A stretch of DNA of 64,000 bases from assembly GCF_000429625.1 (NCBI RefSeq), contig NZ_AUCF01000009.1:124001-188000 (forward strand). Direction: 5' to 3'. Source of the DNA: Azospirillum halopraeferens DSM 3675 (GTDB lineage Bacteria > Pseudomonadota > Alphaproteobacteria > Azospirillales > Azospirillaceae). A program made the translations under genes and the position numbers. The notes under the pieces were generated by a model that was given only the letters and a program-made list of their open reading frames with translations, was not told the DNA's origin and made no database searches. This document shows, piece by piece, positions 36,881-44,813 of the stretch (positions are counted from its first letter, which is position 1; the number at the start of each line of letters is the position of its first letter).

Positions 36881-37630
36881 TCACTGCGGCGCCACATAGT
36901 CCCGCACCCGCTCGCCGAACAGCCGTTCGGCCAGGAAGACCGGCAGTTCGTGCTGCGGCAGGCACAGGCTGGTGGAGCGGTTGTGCAGCACGTGCAGGCA
37001 CAGGCCCGTCGTGTCGGGGCGGGCGGTGAACCGGAAACGGGCGCGGGCCTCGCGGGCGAAGGGGGCGTCCTCCAGGGCGGCAAGGGGCGGGAAGCGCACC
37101 GCCTCCCACACCCGGCGGCGGTAGGCGTAGGAGAATCCGTAGCCGATCAGGTTGTCGTCGGTCGCCGGCGCGTCCTGCTCCACCCGCGAGCGCGAGCGGC
37201 GAGCCCAGCGGAAGTGGGGGCCGCCCTGCGCGGTGTCCCAGTAGCCGAGACGGCCGTGCACCGCGGTGTAGAGAAACCAGCCGGACAGCTTGGCAAAGTC
37301 GTATCCCTCCTCCAGCCAGCCGACCAGCATGTCCACGTAGCCGGGCGCGTAGAGGTCGTCGTCGTCGAAATGCACGATGAATTCGCCGCGGGCGTGCTCC
37401 AGCAGGATGTTGCGCTTCTCGCCCAGCGGCACGCGCCGGTCGGTGTACAGGTAGCGCAGCCGCTCGTCCTGCCGGGCGCTGAGATAGGGCGACGGCTCCG
37501 GGCTGTCGTCGAGGACCAGCCATTCGATGTCCGTCCGGGTCTGGGCGGTGACGCAGGCGTGGCACCGCGGCAGCCATGCCTCCCGCAGGAAGGTGGGGGT
37601 GACGATGCTGACGAGCGGCCGTGCGGCCAT
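36881..37630 (-). CDS. GT2-family glycosyltransferase
   Basis: The 249-residue product opens LVSIVTPTFLREAWLPRC and has EWLVLDDSPEPSP, GEKRNILLEHARGEFIVHFDDDDLY with an intact D-D-D-D metal site, and a C-terminal ED-type segment (LEDAPFAREAR), so it should be an active GT-A enzyme. Sugar specificity unknown. ATG at 37630 follows GGAGG. It is divergent from the TPR/GT-A protein at 37680 with only 49 bases between. Confidence 0.8.
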   Translation of the reverse strand: MAARPLVSIVTPTFLREAWLPRCHACVTAQTRTDIEWLVLDDSPEPSPYLSARQDERLRYLYTDRRVPLGEKRNILLEHARGEFIVHFDDDDLYAPGYVDMLVGWLEEGYDFAKLSGWFLYTAVHGRLGYWDTAQGGPHFRWARRSRSRVEQDAPATDDNLIGYGFSYAYRRRVWEAVRFPPLAALEDAPFAREARARFRFTARPDTTGLCLHVLHNRSTSLCLPQHELPVFLAERLFGERVRDYVAPQ

Positions 37631-37679
37631 GGCCGGAACCTCCGTTGAACGCGGCGCGGCGGCCGTGTAGACAGGCGGC

Positions 37680-39437
37680 ATGGCCTCCCTCCGAGACGCC
37701 CTCGCCGCCGCCGTCGGCCACCACCGGGCCGGCCGGCTGGCCGACGCCGAAGGGCTCTACCATAGCATCCTGCGCGCCCGGCCGGACCACGCCGATGCGC
37801 AGCACCTGCTGGGCGTGCTGGACAGCCAGCGGGGACGGCCCGCCGCGGGGGCGGCGCGCCTGCGCCGGGCCCTGGCCCTGGCCCCGGCCGACGGGGACTT
37901 CCTCAACGATCTGGCGCTGGCCCTGCGGGCGTGCGGCGATGCCGACGGTGCCGCCCGCGCCTTCGCCCGCGCGCTGGTCGGCGATCCCGGCCTGGCGGAG
38001 GCGGCCTACAATCTGGGCAACCTGCGGCTGGCGGCGGGCGACCCCGCGGCGGCGGCGGCCTGCTACCGCCACGCCCTGGACCGCCGCTCCGCCTATCCCG
38101 ACGCCTGGAACAACCTGGGCACGGCGCTGCTGGCCCTCGGCCGGGCCGCCGACGCCGCGGTTTGCTTCGCCAACACGGCGACCCTGGCGCCGGAGCGGCC
38201 CGATGCGCGCATCAACCGTGCCAACGCCGAGGCGGCGCTGGGCCGTACGGGCGCGGCAGGGCGCCTCTACGGGCAGGCCCTGGCCCTGGCGCCCGGCGAC
38301 GCCGACGCCTGGTACAACGCCGCCGTGTTCGCCCTGTCCGGGGCCGGCATGGACGCGCCGGTGGTGGCCGGCCGGCCCCTCGACCGGGAGGGCACGGCGC
38401 GCGGGCTGGCCGGGCTGCGCCGGGTGCGGCGCCTCGACGCCGGTCACGCCGCCGCCGGCGACGCGCTGATCGGCGCCACGCTGAAGTTGCTACAGGCGGG
38501 GCTGGCCGACGACGGGCTGGTCACCGCCGCCGCCCGGGCCGCCCCGGCGGCCCTGCGCCGCGATCCGCGCGACACCCGCGCGGCCGCCGCCATCGCCTAT
38601 CACCTCTACCGCCGCGGCCGCAGCGATCTCGGCGCGCGCTTCATGGGCCGGATCGCCCGCCGCTTCACGCCGGCAGAGGCGATGGAGGACTTCGAGCTGC
38701 GGACCTGGTCGATGGTGCGCGCCGGGCGCGGCTTCGTGGCCGGGCTGCCGGCCGCGGCGGCGCTGGCGGACCGGTTCGCGGCCGTGGAGCGGGTGTTCGA
38801 GCCGCCCGGCGGCGACGGCCCGCTGCTGTTCGTGGCCTGCGACGATGGCTATTACCGCCGCTTCGTCGGTCCGCTGCTGGAATCGGTGGCGGCCCGCGGC
38901 GGGCCGGCGGTGCAGGTGCACGTCATCGACCCCTCGCCGGACACCGACGCCGACCTGGACGCGCGGCGGCAGCGGATGGCGCTGGGCTACAGCCGGGAAC
39001 GGGTCGATTTCACCGGCTGGGACCGCCACCGCCGCACCACCTATTACGCCTGCATCCGCTTTCTGCGCCTGTATCAACTTCTGCGCCACAGCGGGCGGCC
39101 GGTGGTGCAGGTGGATGCGGACTGCACGGTCGAGGGTGACCTCGGCGCCCTGGCGACGGCGCTGGACGGCCACGACGTCGGGCTGCTGCGCGACGGCCGC
39201 CGGCGCGGTCCGACGCGGGAGATCGTGGTGTGCTTCGTGTGGGTTCAGCCCACGCCGGCCGGTGAGGCCTGGCTGGAGCGCACGGCGGCCTATGTCGGCC
39301 ATTTCCTGGCGCAGGGGCGCGGCTACTGGATGCTCGACCAGGCGGCCCCCTTCTGCGTTCTGGAGGCCACGGCACCGGTGGTCCGGTGGTTCGACTGGCT
39401 GGATTTCCCGTGGGTGCGCTTCATCGGGGAGAAGTGA
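37680..39437 (+). CDS. TPR-repeat protein fused to a GT-A-type glycosyltransferase domain
   Basis: The 585-residue product has TPR repeats from about residue 1 to 330 (AAYNLGNLRLAAGDP, AWNNLGTALLALGRA) and a C-terminal domain of about 220 residues with LLFVACDDGYYRRFVGPLL, VQVDADCTVEGDL (a D-x-D motif) and a final WFDWLDFPWVRFIGEK. It differs from paralogues A-D, which carry GT-B domains, so TPR modules have been joined to two unrelated transferase folds in this locus. ATG at 37680. Substrate unknown; involvement in surface glycan synthesis is inference. Confidence 0.7.
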   Translation: MASLRDALAAAVGHHRAGRLADAEGLYHSILRARPDHADAQHLLGVLDSQRGRPAAGAARLRRALALAPADGDFLNDLALALRACGDADGAARAFARALVGDPGLAEAAYNLGNLRLAAGDPAAAAACYRHALDRRSAYPDAWNNLGTALLALGRAADAAVCFANTATLAPERPDARINRANAEAALGRTGAAGRLYGQALALAPGDADAWYNAAVFALSGAGMDAPVVAGRPLDREGTARGLAGLRRVRRLDAGHAAAGDALIGATLKLLQAGLADDGLVTAAARAAPAALRRDPRDTRAAAAIAYHLYRRGRSDLGARFMGRIARRFTPAEAMEDFELRTWSMVRAGRGFVAGLPAAAALADRFAAVERVFEPPGGDGPLLFVACDDGYYRRFVGPLLESVAARGGPAVQVHVIDPSPDTDADLDARRQRMALGYSRERVDFTGWDRHRRTTYYACIRFLRLYQLLRHSGRPVVQVDADCTVEGDLGALATALDGHDVGLLRDGRRRGPTREIVVCFVWVQPTPAGEAWLERTAAYVGHFLAQGRGYWMLDQAAPFCVLEATAPVVRWFDWLDFPWVRFIGEK

Positions 39438-39439
39438 TG

Positions 39440-39465
39440 CCTCCCCCGGCACACGCCGGGGGAGG
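39440..39465. terminator. Bidirectional hairpin terminator
   Basis: CCTCCCCCGGC (39440-39450) pairs perfectly with 39455-39465 around an ACAC loop, two bases after the stop of the TPR/GT-A gene and 17 bases before the stop of the convergent DUF2076 gene. There is no T run. Confidence 0.65.
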
Positions 39466-39481
39466 ATCGGGAACGGCTGTA

Positions 39482-40084
39482 TCAGATGTCCTCGTCGCCG
39501 CCGAAATCGCCCCAGTCGGACGAGTCGTCCACCGGCGGCTCCTCGTAGGCGGCGGGTTCGGGCGCGGCTGCCGGAGGCTCGGCGGCGGCGGCCTCGCCGC
39601 CGCCCATGAAGGCATCGGCCAGCATGTTGCCGATCAGCACGCCGCCGGCGACGCCGAGCGCCGTCTGCATGGCGCCGGCCAGGAAGCCGCCGCCCTGGCG
39701 GCCCTGCTGGGCGTAGCCGGCGATGCGGGGATCGACGCCCTGCGGACCGGCCTGGCGGTTCCACGGGGAGCCGGGGCGGGCCGCCGGCGCGGGGGCCGGG
39801 GCCGGGCGGGCACCGCCGCCGAACAGGCCGCCGAAGATGCCGCCGCCGCCCGCGGGACGCTCGCGGAGCTGCTGCTCCAGCTCCTGCGTGCGGGCCTGGG
39901 AAGCGGCCAGCGCCTGCTCCATCATGACCATCGCCTGGGTCATCAGATAGGGGGACGCCGGCTGGCGGTTCACCTGGTCACGGATGTAGGACTCCGCCTG
40001 GGCGTCGCGCGGGCCGGACTGGGCCTCGGCCTGGCGCAGCTTGGCGAAAAGCTCGTCGATGATCTGGCGTTCGGTCTGGTCCAT
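39482..40084 (-). CDS. DUF2076-family protein
   Basis: The 200-residue product has the DUF2076 helical N-terminus (MDQTERQIIDELFAKLRQAE, residues 1-85), a Gly/Pro-rich centre, a glycine-zipper-like hydrophobic segment (ALGVAGGVLIGNMLADAF) and an acidic tail (SDWGDFGGDEDI). Family members are thought to be periplasmic or membrane-associated, function unknown. ATG at 40084 is directly preceded by a tandem triplicated ribosome-site unit. Confidence 0.75.
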   Translation of the reverse strand: MDQTERQIIDELFAKLRQAEAQSGPRDAQAESYIRDQVNRQPASPYLMTQAMVMMEQALAASQARTQELEQQLRERPAGGGGIFGGLFGGGARPAPAPAPAARPGSPWNRQAGPQGVDPRIAGYAQQGRQGGGFLAGAMQTALGVAGGVLIGNMLADAFMGGGEAAAAEPPAAAPEPAAYEEPPVDDSSDWGDFGGDEDI

Positions 40085-40123
40085 GGTCGTCCTCTGGGGT
40101 CGTCCTCTGGGGTCGTCCTCTGG
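40085..40123 (-). repeat. Three exact 13-base tandem repeats carrying the ribosome site
   Basis: The unit CCAGAGGACGACC (minus-strand reading) occurs three times without a gap, ending at the base before the start codon at 40084. Each copy carries an AGAGGA Shine-Dalgarno-like core, so the message has three tandem ribosome sites. Confidence 0.75.
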
Positions 40124-40229
40124 AATCGGGAATGACGGAAACGGCCGCTGTGGCGGCCGCTGCCGGGCCGGGACGTCAGGACGCCCCGAGCCCGGCTTCA
40201 CCGCCGGACTATGTGCGGATGCGGCCGCA

Positions 40230-40958
40230 TCACTCGTCGCGCTGCCCCATGAGCTGCATCAGCATCTGGAACAGGTTGATGAAGTTCAGGTAGAGCGACA
40301 GGGCGCCCATCACGGCCAGCTTGGTGTTGGCCTCCTCGCCGTAATGCTCGGCGTAGGACTCCTTGATGTTCTGCGTGTCGTAGGCGGTCAGGCCGGTGAA
40401 GACGATGACGCCGATGACCGAGATGGCGAACTGCAGGGCGCTGGAGCCCACGAAGATGTTCACCAGGCTGGCGATCACGATGCCGATCAGGCCCATGATC
40501 AGGAACGAGCCCATCTTCGACAGGTCGGTCTTGGTGGTGTAGCCCCACAGGCTCATCGCCGCGAACATGCCGGAGGTGATGAAGAACACCCGCGCGACGC
40601 TGGCACCGGTGAACACCAGGAAGATCGAGGCCATGGACACGCCCATGACGCCGCAGAAGGTCCAGAACAGCGTCTGCAGCGACGACGCGGACATGCGGTC
40701 GAAGCGCCAGGACAGAACCATGATGAAGGCCAGCGGCGCCAGCATCACCACCCACTTCAGCGGCGTGGTGAAGATCGGCACGTACAGGGCCGGGGTGCTG
40801 GACACGCCGAAGGCCACGACGCCGGTCAGCGCCAGGCCCAGGACCATGAAATTGTAGACCCGCAGCATGTGGCGGCGCAGGCCTTCGTCGAAGACGGCGG
40901 CATCGACGGCGGGGGCCGCGGCGCCCCACCGGGTCTGTTGCGGGTTCTGATCGAACAT
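40230..40958 (-). CDS. Bax inhibitor-1 / YccA-family membrane protein
   Basis: The 242-residue product has seven hydrophobic helices from about residue 35 to 235 and the family signatures VYNFMVLGLALTGVVAFG and TGLTAYDTQNIKE, the latter with the conserved di-aspartate-type pH sensor region. Bacterial members are calcium-leak or stress-linked membrane proteins (YccA, YbhL, YetJ). ATG at 40958 follows AGGGAGC. Single gene. Confidence 0.88.
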   Translation of the reverse strand: MFDQNPQQTRWGAAAPAVDAAVFDEGLRRHMLRVYNFMVLGLALTGVVAFGVSSTPALYVPIFTTPLKWVVMLAPLAFIMVLSWRFDRMSASSLQTLFWTFCGVMGVSMASIFLVFTGASVARVFFITSGMFAAMSLWGYTTKTDLSKMGSFLIMGLIGIVIASLVNIFVGSSALQFAISVIGVIVFTGLTAYDTQNIKESYAEHYGEEANTKLAVMGALSLYLNFINLFQMLMQLMGQRDE

Positions 40959-41625
40959 GTGCGGAAGCTCCCTATTGACGTGCGGCGAACGACCGCACCC
41001 GGTCGCGAACGACGAACGGGTGCGCACCGGCGCCGCACTGGCACGGACGGATTGTTTTTTGGGAAGGACGCGCGGGCGCGGGGGAGAGGACCATTCCGGG
41101 ACGGCCGCCGCGGGGGCAAACGGCCGGGCGACCGTTCCACCACAGCACCGGCGTCTTCATCGAAACCTCCAGATGCGGTCACGCCCGTCGGCGCAAGAGC
41201 AGGTGAAGGCATCCGACATCACGGCCGACGACTCGACCGCCAGAGGGGCCCGGATCCTTGTTGCGCCGCAGACATAAGGAGATGCCCCTACCCCGTCAAG
41301 AGGGGGAGGGCGGGAGTCGCGCATCGGTCACGGCATCGCGCCCGCCCGGGCGGAGGCGACCGCTCACAGCAAAAGAGCCGTCCCACGGGGGAACGGCTCC
41401 GGAAGGCCTACCGGCCCCGATGGCCTCGGGAACCGGACGATATTGTCGGCGTCGATAACATATGGGGTTTCGGCCCGGGATTCCAAGCCCTTTGTGGTCG
41501 AATCATCACACGGGGCGCGGCCGTTTACCCGCGGTTGTTGTCGCGGGCCGGCGGCGCCTATACTCCGCTCCCGGACCGTCGACCGACGGGCCGACCGCTT
41601 CCGGTTTCCAGCACCAGGATCAGCC
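40959..41625. other. Long intergenic region before DAHP synthase
   Basis: These 667 bases lie between divergent genes and hold no convincing protein gene. The part 41437-41470 is AT-rich (GATATTGTCGGCGTCGATAA). A minus-strand terminator-like hairpin lies at 41371-41399, far from any annotated minus-strand stop, so an untranslated RNA may be made here. Confidence 0.45.
41371..41399 (-). terminator. Orphan minus-strand terminator-like hairpin
   Basis: GAGCCGT/ACGGCTC (41375-41381 with 41393-41399) with inner CCC/GGG pairs, followed in minus-strand reading by TTTT (41371-41374). No gene ends nearby on that strand; BI-1 starts 413 bases further on. It could end a small RNA or leader started near 41430-41620. 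Confidence 0.45.
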
Positions 41626-42513
41626 ATGGCCATCAGCAACGCCGCCCCCGGCAAGGACATCTCCGCCGAGGATCTCGCCTCCAAGTTCCCGCTCGCCGCC
41701 AAAAAGGACCCGGAGCACGTCACCCGCTTCTCCGTCGCCGGTGTCGAGTTCGGCGGTCCGCTGGTGCCGATCATGGCCGGCCCCAACACGGTGGAGAACG
41801 AGGCGATGATCGTCGACACCGCCCGGGCGGTGAAGGCGGCGGGCGGCCACATCCTGCGCGGCGGCGCCTTCAAACCGCTGACCTTCCCCTACCGTTCGGA
41901 GAAGTACTTCGAGACCCGCGAGCAGGGGCTGGAATGGCTGGCCCGGGCGCGCGAGGCCACCGGCCTGCCCGTCATCACCGAGGTGATGGCGACCGAACAC
42001 CTGCCCGCCGTCGCGGCGGTCGCCGACATCCTGCAGATCGGCACCCGCAACATGCAGAACTATCCGTTGCTGTCCGCTGTCGGGCAGACCGGCAAGCCGG
42101 TCATGCTGAAGCGCGGCTTCGGCAGTTCGCTGCGCGACTGGCTGGGGGCGGCGGAGTACATCATGGTGGAGGGCAACCATCAGGTGATCCTGTGCGAGCG
42201 CGGCATCGTCGCCCCGCACACCCACCGCGGCACCTCGCGCTTCCTGCTCGACCTGCAGGTGGTTCCGGCGGCCAAGGAGGTCACCCACCTGCCGGTGGTC
42301 ACCGACCCTTCCCATGCCACCTTCTGGCGCCCGTGGGTGAAGCCGATGGCGCTGGCCTCCATCGCCGCCGGCGCCGACGGCGTGATGATCGAGGTCCATC
42401 CCGACCCCGTCAACGCCGCCGTCGACCCTCTCCAGCCCGTCGACTTCGCCGAGTTCGCCGAACTGATGACCGCCATGCGCGCGGTCGCCGCGGCGGTGGG
42501 GCGGCAGGTCTGA
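41626..42513 (+). CDS. aroF: DAHP synthase, type I-beta, with Cys to Asn at the metal site
   Basis: The 295-residue product matches the beta-type 3-deoxy-D-arabino-heptulosonate 7-phosphate synthases (RGGAFKPLTFPYR, GTRNMQNYPLL, PVMLKRGFGSSL, AAEYIMVEGNHQVILCERG, VVTDPSHATF). It condenses PEP and erythrose 4-phosphate, the first step of aromatic amino acid synthesis. In classic enzymes the metal is held by Cys, His, Glu and Asp. Here His230, Glu256 and Asp267 are visible but the Cys of AGPCS is Asn54 (AGPNTVEN). In the related Kdo-8-phosphate synthases a Cys-to-Asn change marks metal-independent enzymes. No ACT or chorismate-mutase domain is attached. ATG at 41626 follows AGGAT. The gene stands alone. 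Confidence 0.8.
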   Translation: MAISNAAPGKDISAEDLASKFPLAAKKDPEHVTRFSVAGVEFGGPLVPIMAGPNTVENEAMIVDTARAVKAAGGHILRGGAFKPLTFPYRSEKYFETREQGLEWLARAREATGLPVITEVMATEHLPAVAAVADILQIGTRNMQNYPLLSAVGQTGKPVMLKRGFGSSLRDWLGAAEYIMVEGNHQVILCERGIVAPHTHRGTSRFLLDLQVVPAAKEVTHLPVVTDPSHATFWRPWVKPMALASIAAGADGVMIEVHPDPVNAAVDPLQPVDFAEFAELMTAMRAVAAAVGRQV

Positions 42514-42628
42514 GAAGGCCGCCGCCGGGACCGGGGGCAGCGTGTTCGCACCGGGCCCCCACCCGTCAGGGGAGGGGTGATCCGGAGCGCCGTCGCCTGT
42601 TGGCGTGAGACCACCACGGCGACGGGCG

Positions 42629-43399
42629 ATGATGGACAGGCACGGGGACGGACGACGGCGAACTTCGGACGCGCTTCTGCTGGCGCTGTTCGTGCTGGCG
42701 GGAGTGACGACGCTGGACCGGTTCGGGCGGCCGACGCCCGGCGTATCGCTGGACGAGCTTCCCGTCCGGACGGCGGGCCTGGACCCGCCGCCGGCCGCGG
42801 AGCGGGTACGGCCGGCAGCACCGGTCCCCGAATACGACCGGGTGGCCGCCATGCTCGCCACCATCCGGGTGGAGCCGGAGAACCGCCGCGGCTTCGATCC
42901 CGCCGCCTGGCCCCACTGGCTGGACCGCGACGGCAACTGTCTGGACACCCGGGAAGAGGTGTTGGTCGCCGAAAGCCTGGAGCCCGTGCGCTTGTCCCTC
43001 GACGGCTGCGCCATCGTCTCGGGTCGCTGGCGCGACCCCTATTCGGGGGAGCAGTTCACCAACCCGCAGGACATGGCGATCGACCACCGCGTGCCCCTGC
43101 GCGAGGCGCACGCCAGCGGCGGCCACGCCTGGGATGCCGAGCGGCGCGCCGCCTTCGCCAATGATCTGGACGGTCCGGACACCCTGGTCGCGGTGTCCGC
43201 CGCCACCCGCCGGGCCAAGGGCGCGCGCGGGCCGGAGGAGTGGCTGCCCGCCGATTCGTCGGCCCTGTGCTCCTACGTCGTCGGCTGGGTTGCGGTGAAG
43301 GCGCGGTGGGAGCTGTCGATGGACGCCCGCGAACGGATGGCGGTCGGCAACATCCTGGCCAACTGCCACGCCCGGCTGGCCCGGGGCGGCACCCGGTGA
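42629..43399 (+). CDS. Secreted or membrane-anchored HNH nuclease (DUF1524/GmrSD-like)
   Basis: The 256-residue product has one N-terminal membrane/signal helix (ALLLALFVLAGVTTL, about residues 15-30) and a C-terminal HNH domain with MAIDHRVPLREAHASGG (D-H-x-x-P-L) and AVSAATRRAKGARGPEEWLP, very like secreted HNH endonucleases of actinobacteria and proteobacteria. A role in DNA degradation outside the cytoplasm is likely. Cysteines in the core (NCLD, DGCAI, ALCSY, NCHAR) fit disulfides of an exported protein. ATG 42629 is used with an ATG directly after it as alternative. Confidence 0.75.
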   Translation: MMDRHGDGRRRTSDALLLALFVLAGVTTLDRFGRPTPGVSLDELPVRTAGLDPPPAAERVRPAAPVPEYDRVAAMLATIRVEPENRRGFDPAAWPHWLDRDGNCLDTREEVLVAESLEPVRLSLDGCAIVSGRWRDPYSGEQFTNPQDMAIDHRVPLREAHASGGHAWDAERRAAFANDLDGPDTLVAVSAATRRAKGARGPEEWLPADSSALCSYVVGWVAVKARWELSMDARERMAVGNILANCHARLARGGTR

Positions 43400-43418
43400 T
43401 GCCGCCCGGGGCCGCGTG

Positions 43419-43631
43419 TCAGCGCTTCGCGTCGCCGTAGCCTTCGGCCTTGCGGCGGTCCTCCTCGACCTCGCGGGCCATCTCGTCGCCGATCTTCGGG
43501 TCGATGGCCTTGGCTTCCTTCGCCAGGTCGCGGGCTTTGGCGGTGTCGCCGGCCACCGCCTTGTCGATGGCCCGGTCGGCCAGGTCGCGGGCCTTGCGGT
43601 GCTCCGGGCTCTGCTCGTGCTTGCCGGCCAT
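43419..43631 (-). CDS. Small charged hypothetical protein
   Basis: The 70-residue product is almost entirely charged and helical (AGKHEQSPEHRKARDLADRAIDKAV), with a repeated A-K-A-R-D-L-A pattern. It has a strong ribosome site (AGGAGAT) before ATG 43631. I do not recognise the family; the composition resembles stress-related helical proteins. It lies 58 bases downstream of the pmtA-like gene. Confidence 0.65.
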   Translation of the reverse strand: MAGKHEQSPEHRKARDLADRAIDKAVAGDTAKARDLAKEAKAIDPKIGDEMAREVEEDRRKAEGYGDAKR

Positions 43632-43689
43632 GGTCGGATCTCCTGAATCGGTTGGGGGGAGCGGATGGTCCCCCGTCAACCGCAGGCGG

Positions 43690-44340
43690 TCAGGCCGGGT
43701 TCCCCGATCCGGAGGCCGCCGCGCCGCGCCGGCATTGCAGCACGCTGAACAGGCCGAACGGCGGCACGGTGTCCATGGCCTCCACCTCGATGCGCGAGCC
43801 GGAGAGCAGGGCATCCAGCGTGAAGTCCGGCCGCCAGCCGAGCTTGCGCGAGAACGGCGCCAGCCCCCGTTCCACGGTGCGGCGCAGGCCGGGCTTGTCC
43901 TCGGCGAAATGATTGACGATGACGATCTCGCCGCCGGGGCGGCAGACCCGCTCCAGCTCGGCCAGCGTGCCCTGCGGGTCCGGCACGACGGTCAGCACGT
44001 ACATGGCGGCCACCACGTCGAAGCTGGCATCGGCGAAGGCCAGCCGGCCCGCGTCCATCTCCAGCAGCCCTTCGACGTTGGTCAGCCCCTCGCGCTGCAC
44101 CCGATTGCGGGCGACGGTCAGCATCTCCAGGGACAGGTCGATGCCGACGATGTCCAGGTCGCGCCGGTAGTCGGACAGGGAGATGCCGGTGCCGACCCCC
44201 ACCTCCAGCACGCGGCGTCCGCCCTGCCGGTTGATCCGCGCCACCGCGGCGTGCCGGCCCGACGCCAGAATGCGACCGAACACATCATCGTAAATGCGGG
44301 CGTAGCGTCGGTACGCGTTTCGGATCGATTCGGTATCCAC
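43690..44340 (-). CDS. pmtA: PmtA-like phospholipid N-methyltransferase
   Basis: The 216-residue product is a class I SAM methyltransferase: SAM motif VLEVGVGTGISL (residues 43-54), acidic motif VGIDLS, DAGRLAFADASFD and the GGEIVIVNHF segment typical of Rhodobacter-type PmtA, which methylates phosphatidylethanolamine to phosphatidylcholine at the inner membrane. The GTG start at 44340 has an excellent ribosome site, GGGGAGGAAC. Other small-molecule methyltransferases cannot be fully excluded. Confidence 0.8.
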   Translation of the reverse strand: MDTESIRNAYRRYARIYDDVFGRILASGRHAAVARINRQGGRRVLEVGVGTGISLSDYRRDLDIVGIDLSLEMLTVARNRVQREGLTNVEGLLEMDAGRLAFADASFDVVAAMYVLTVVPDPQGTLAELERVCRPGGEIVIVNHFAEDKPGLRRTVERGLAPFSRKLGWRPDFTLDALLSGSRIEVEAMDTVPPFGLFSVLQCRRGAAASGSGNPA

Positions 44341-44417
44341 GCTGTTCCTCCCCTGGTGATCTGCCCTGCGGACGCGGGCGATTGCGCGGCGTGGGATGAA
44401 ACCTCATCTTAGGGGCC

Positions 44418-44798
44418 ATGACCAGCACCGACACACGCACGAACGGCCAACCGGCGCCCGGGGGCACCGGTTCCGACCCGAGCGATTCCCGGTCCAAGGC
44501 CGACCGCATCATCGGTCGCCGCTTCGATCGGGCCGAGCGGCTCCTGCCCGAGTCGCTGCGCGCCTGGCTCGTCCACCTGCGCCAGCCGTCGGCAAGCTGG
44601 ATCCGCATCCCGGTGGGGGTGCTGCTGGTGATCGGCGGGCTGTTGGCCTTCCTGCCGGGGCTGGGCATCTGGATGCTGCCGCTCGGCCTGCTGTTGCTGG
44701 CTCTGGACGTGGCGCTGCTCAAGCGCCCCACCGCCCTGATGGTGGTGTCGGGCGAACGGCGCTGGCGCCGGCTGCTCCGGTGGTGGAACCGGCGCTAG
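44418..44798 (+). CDS. Small membrane protein (PGPGW-like)
   Basis: The 126-residue product has a hydrophilic N-terminus of about 50 residues and then two closely spaced hydrophobic helices (IPVGVLLVIGGLLAFLP and IWMLPLGLLLLALDVALL) with the LPGLGIW turn, which resembles the PGPGW family of unknown function. Arg/Trp-rich tail (RRWRRLLRWWNRR) would sit in the cytoplasm. Convergent with the rhomboid gene. Confidence 0.65.
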   Translation: MTSTDTRTNGQPAPGGTGSDPSDSRSKADRIIGRRFDRAERLLPESLRAWLVHLRQPSASWIRIPVGVLLVIGGLLAFLPGLGIWMLPLGLLLLALDVALLKRPTALMVVSGERRWRRLLRWWNRR

Positions 44799-44813
44799 AC
44801 CACCCCTGCCGGA

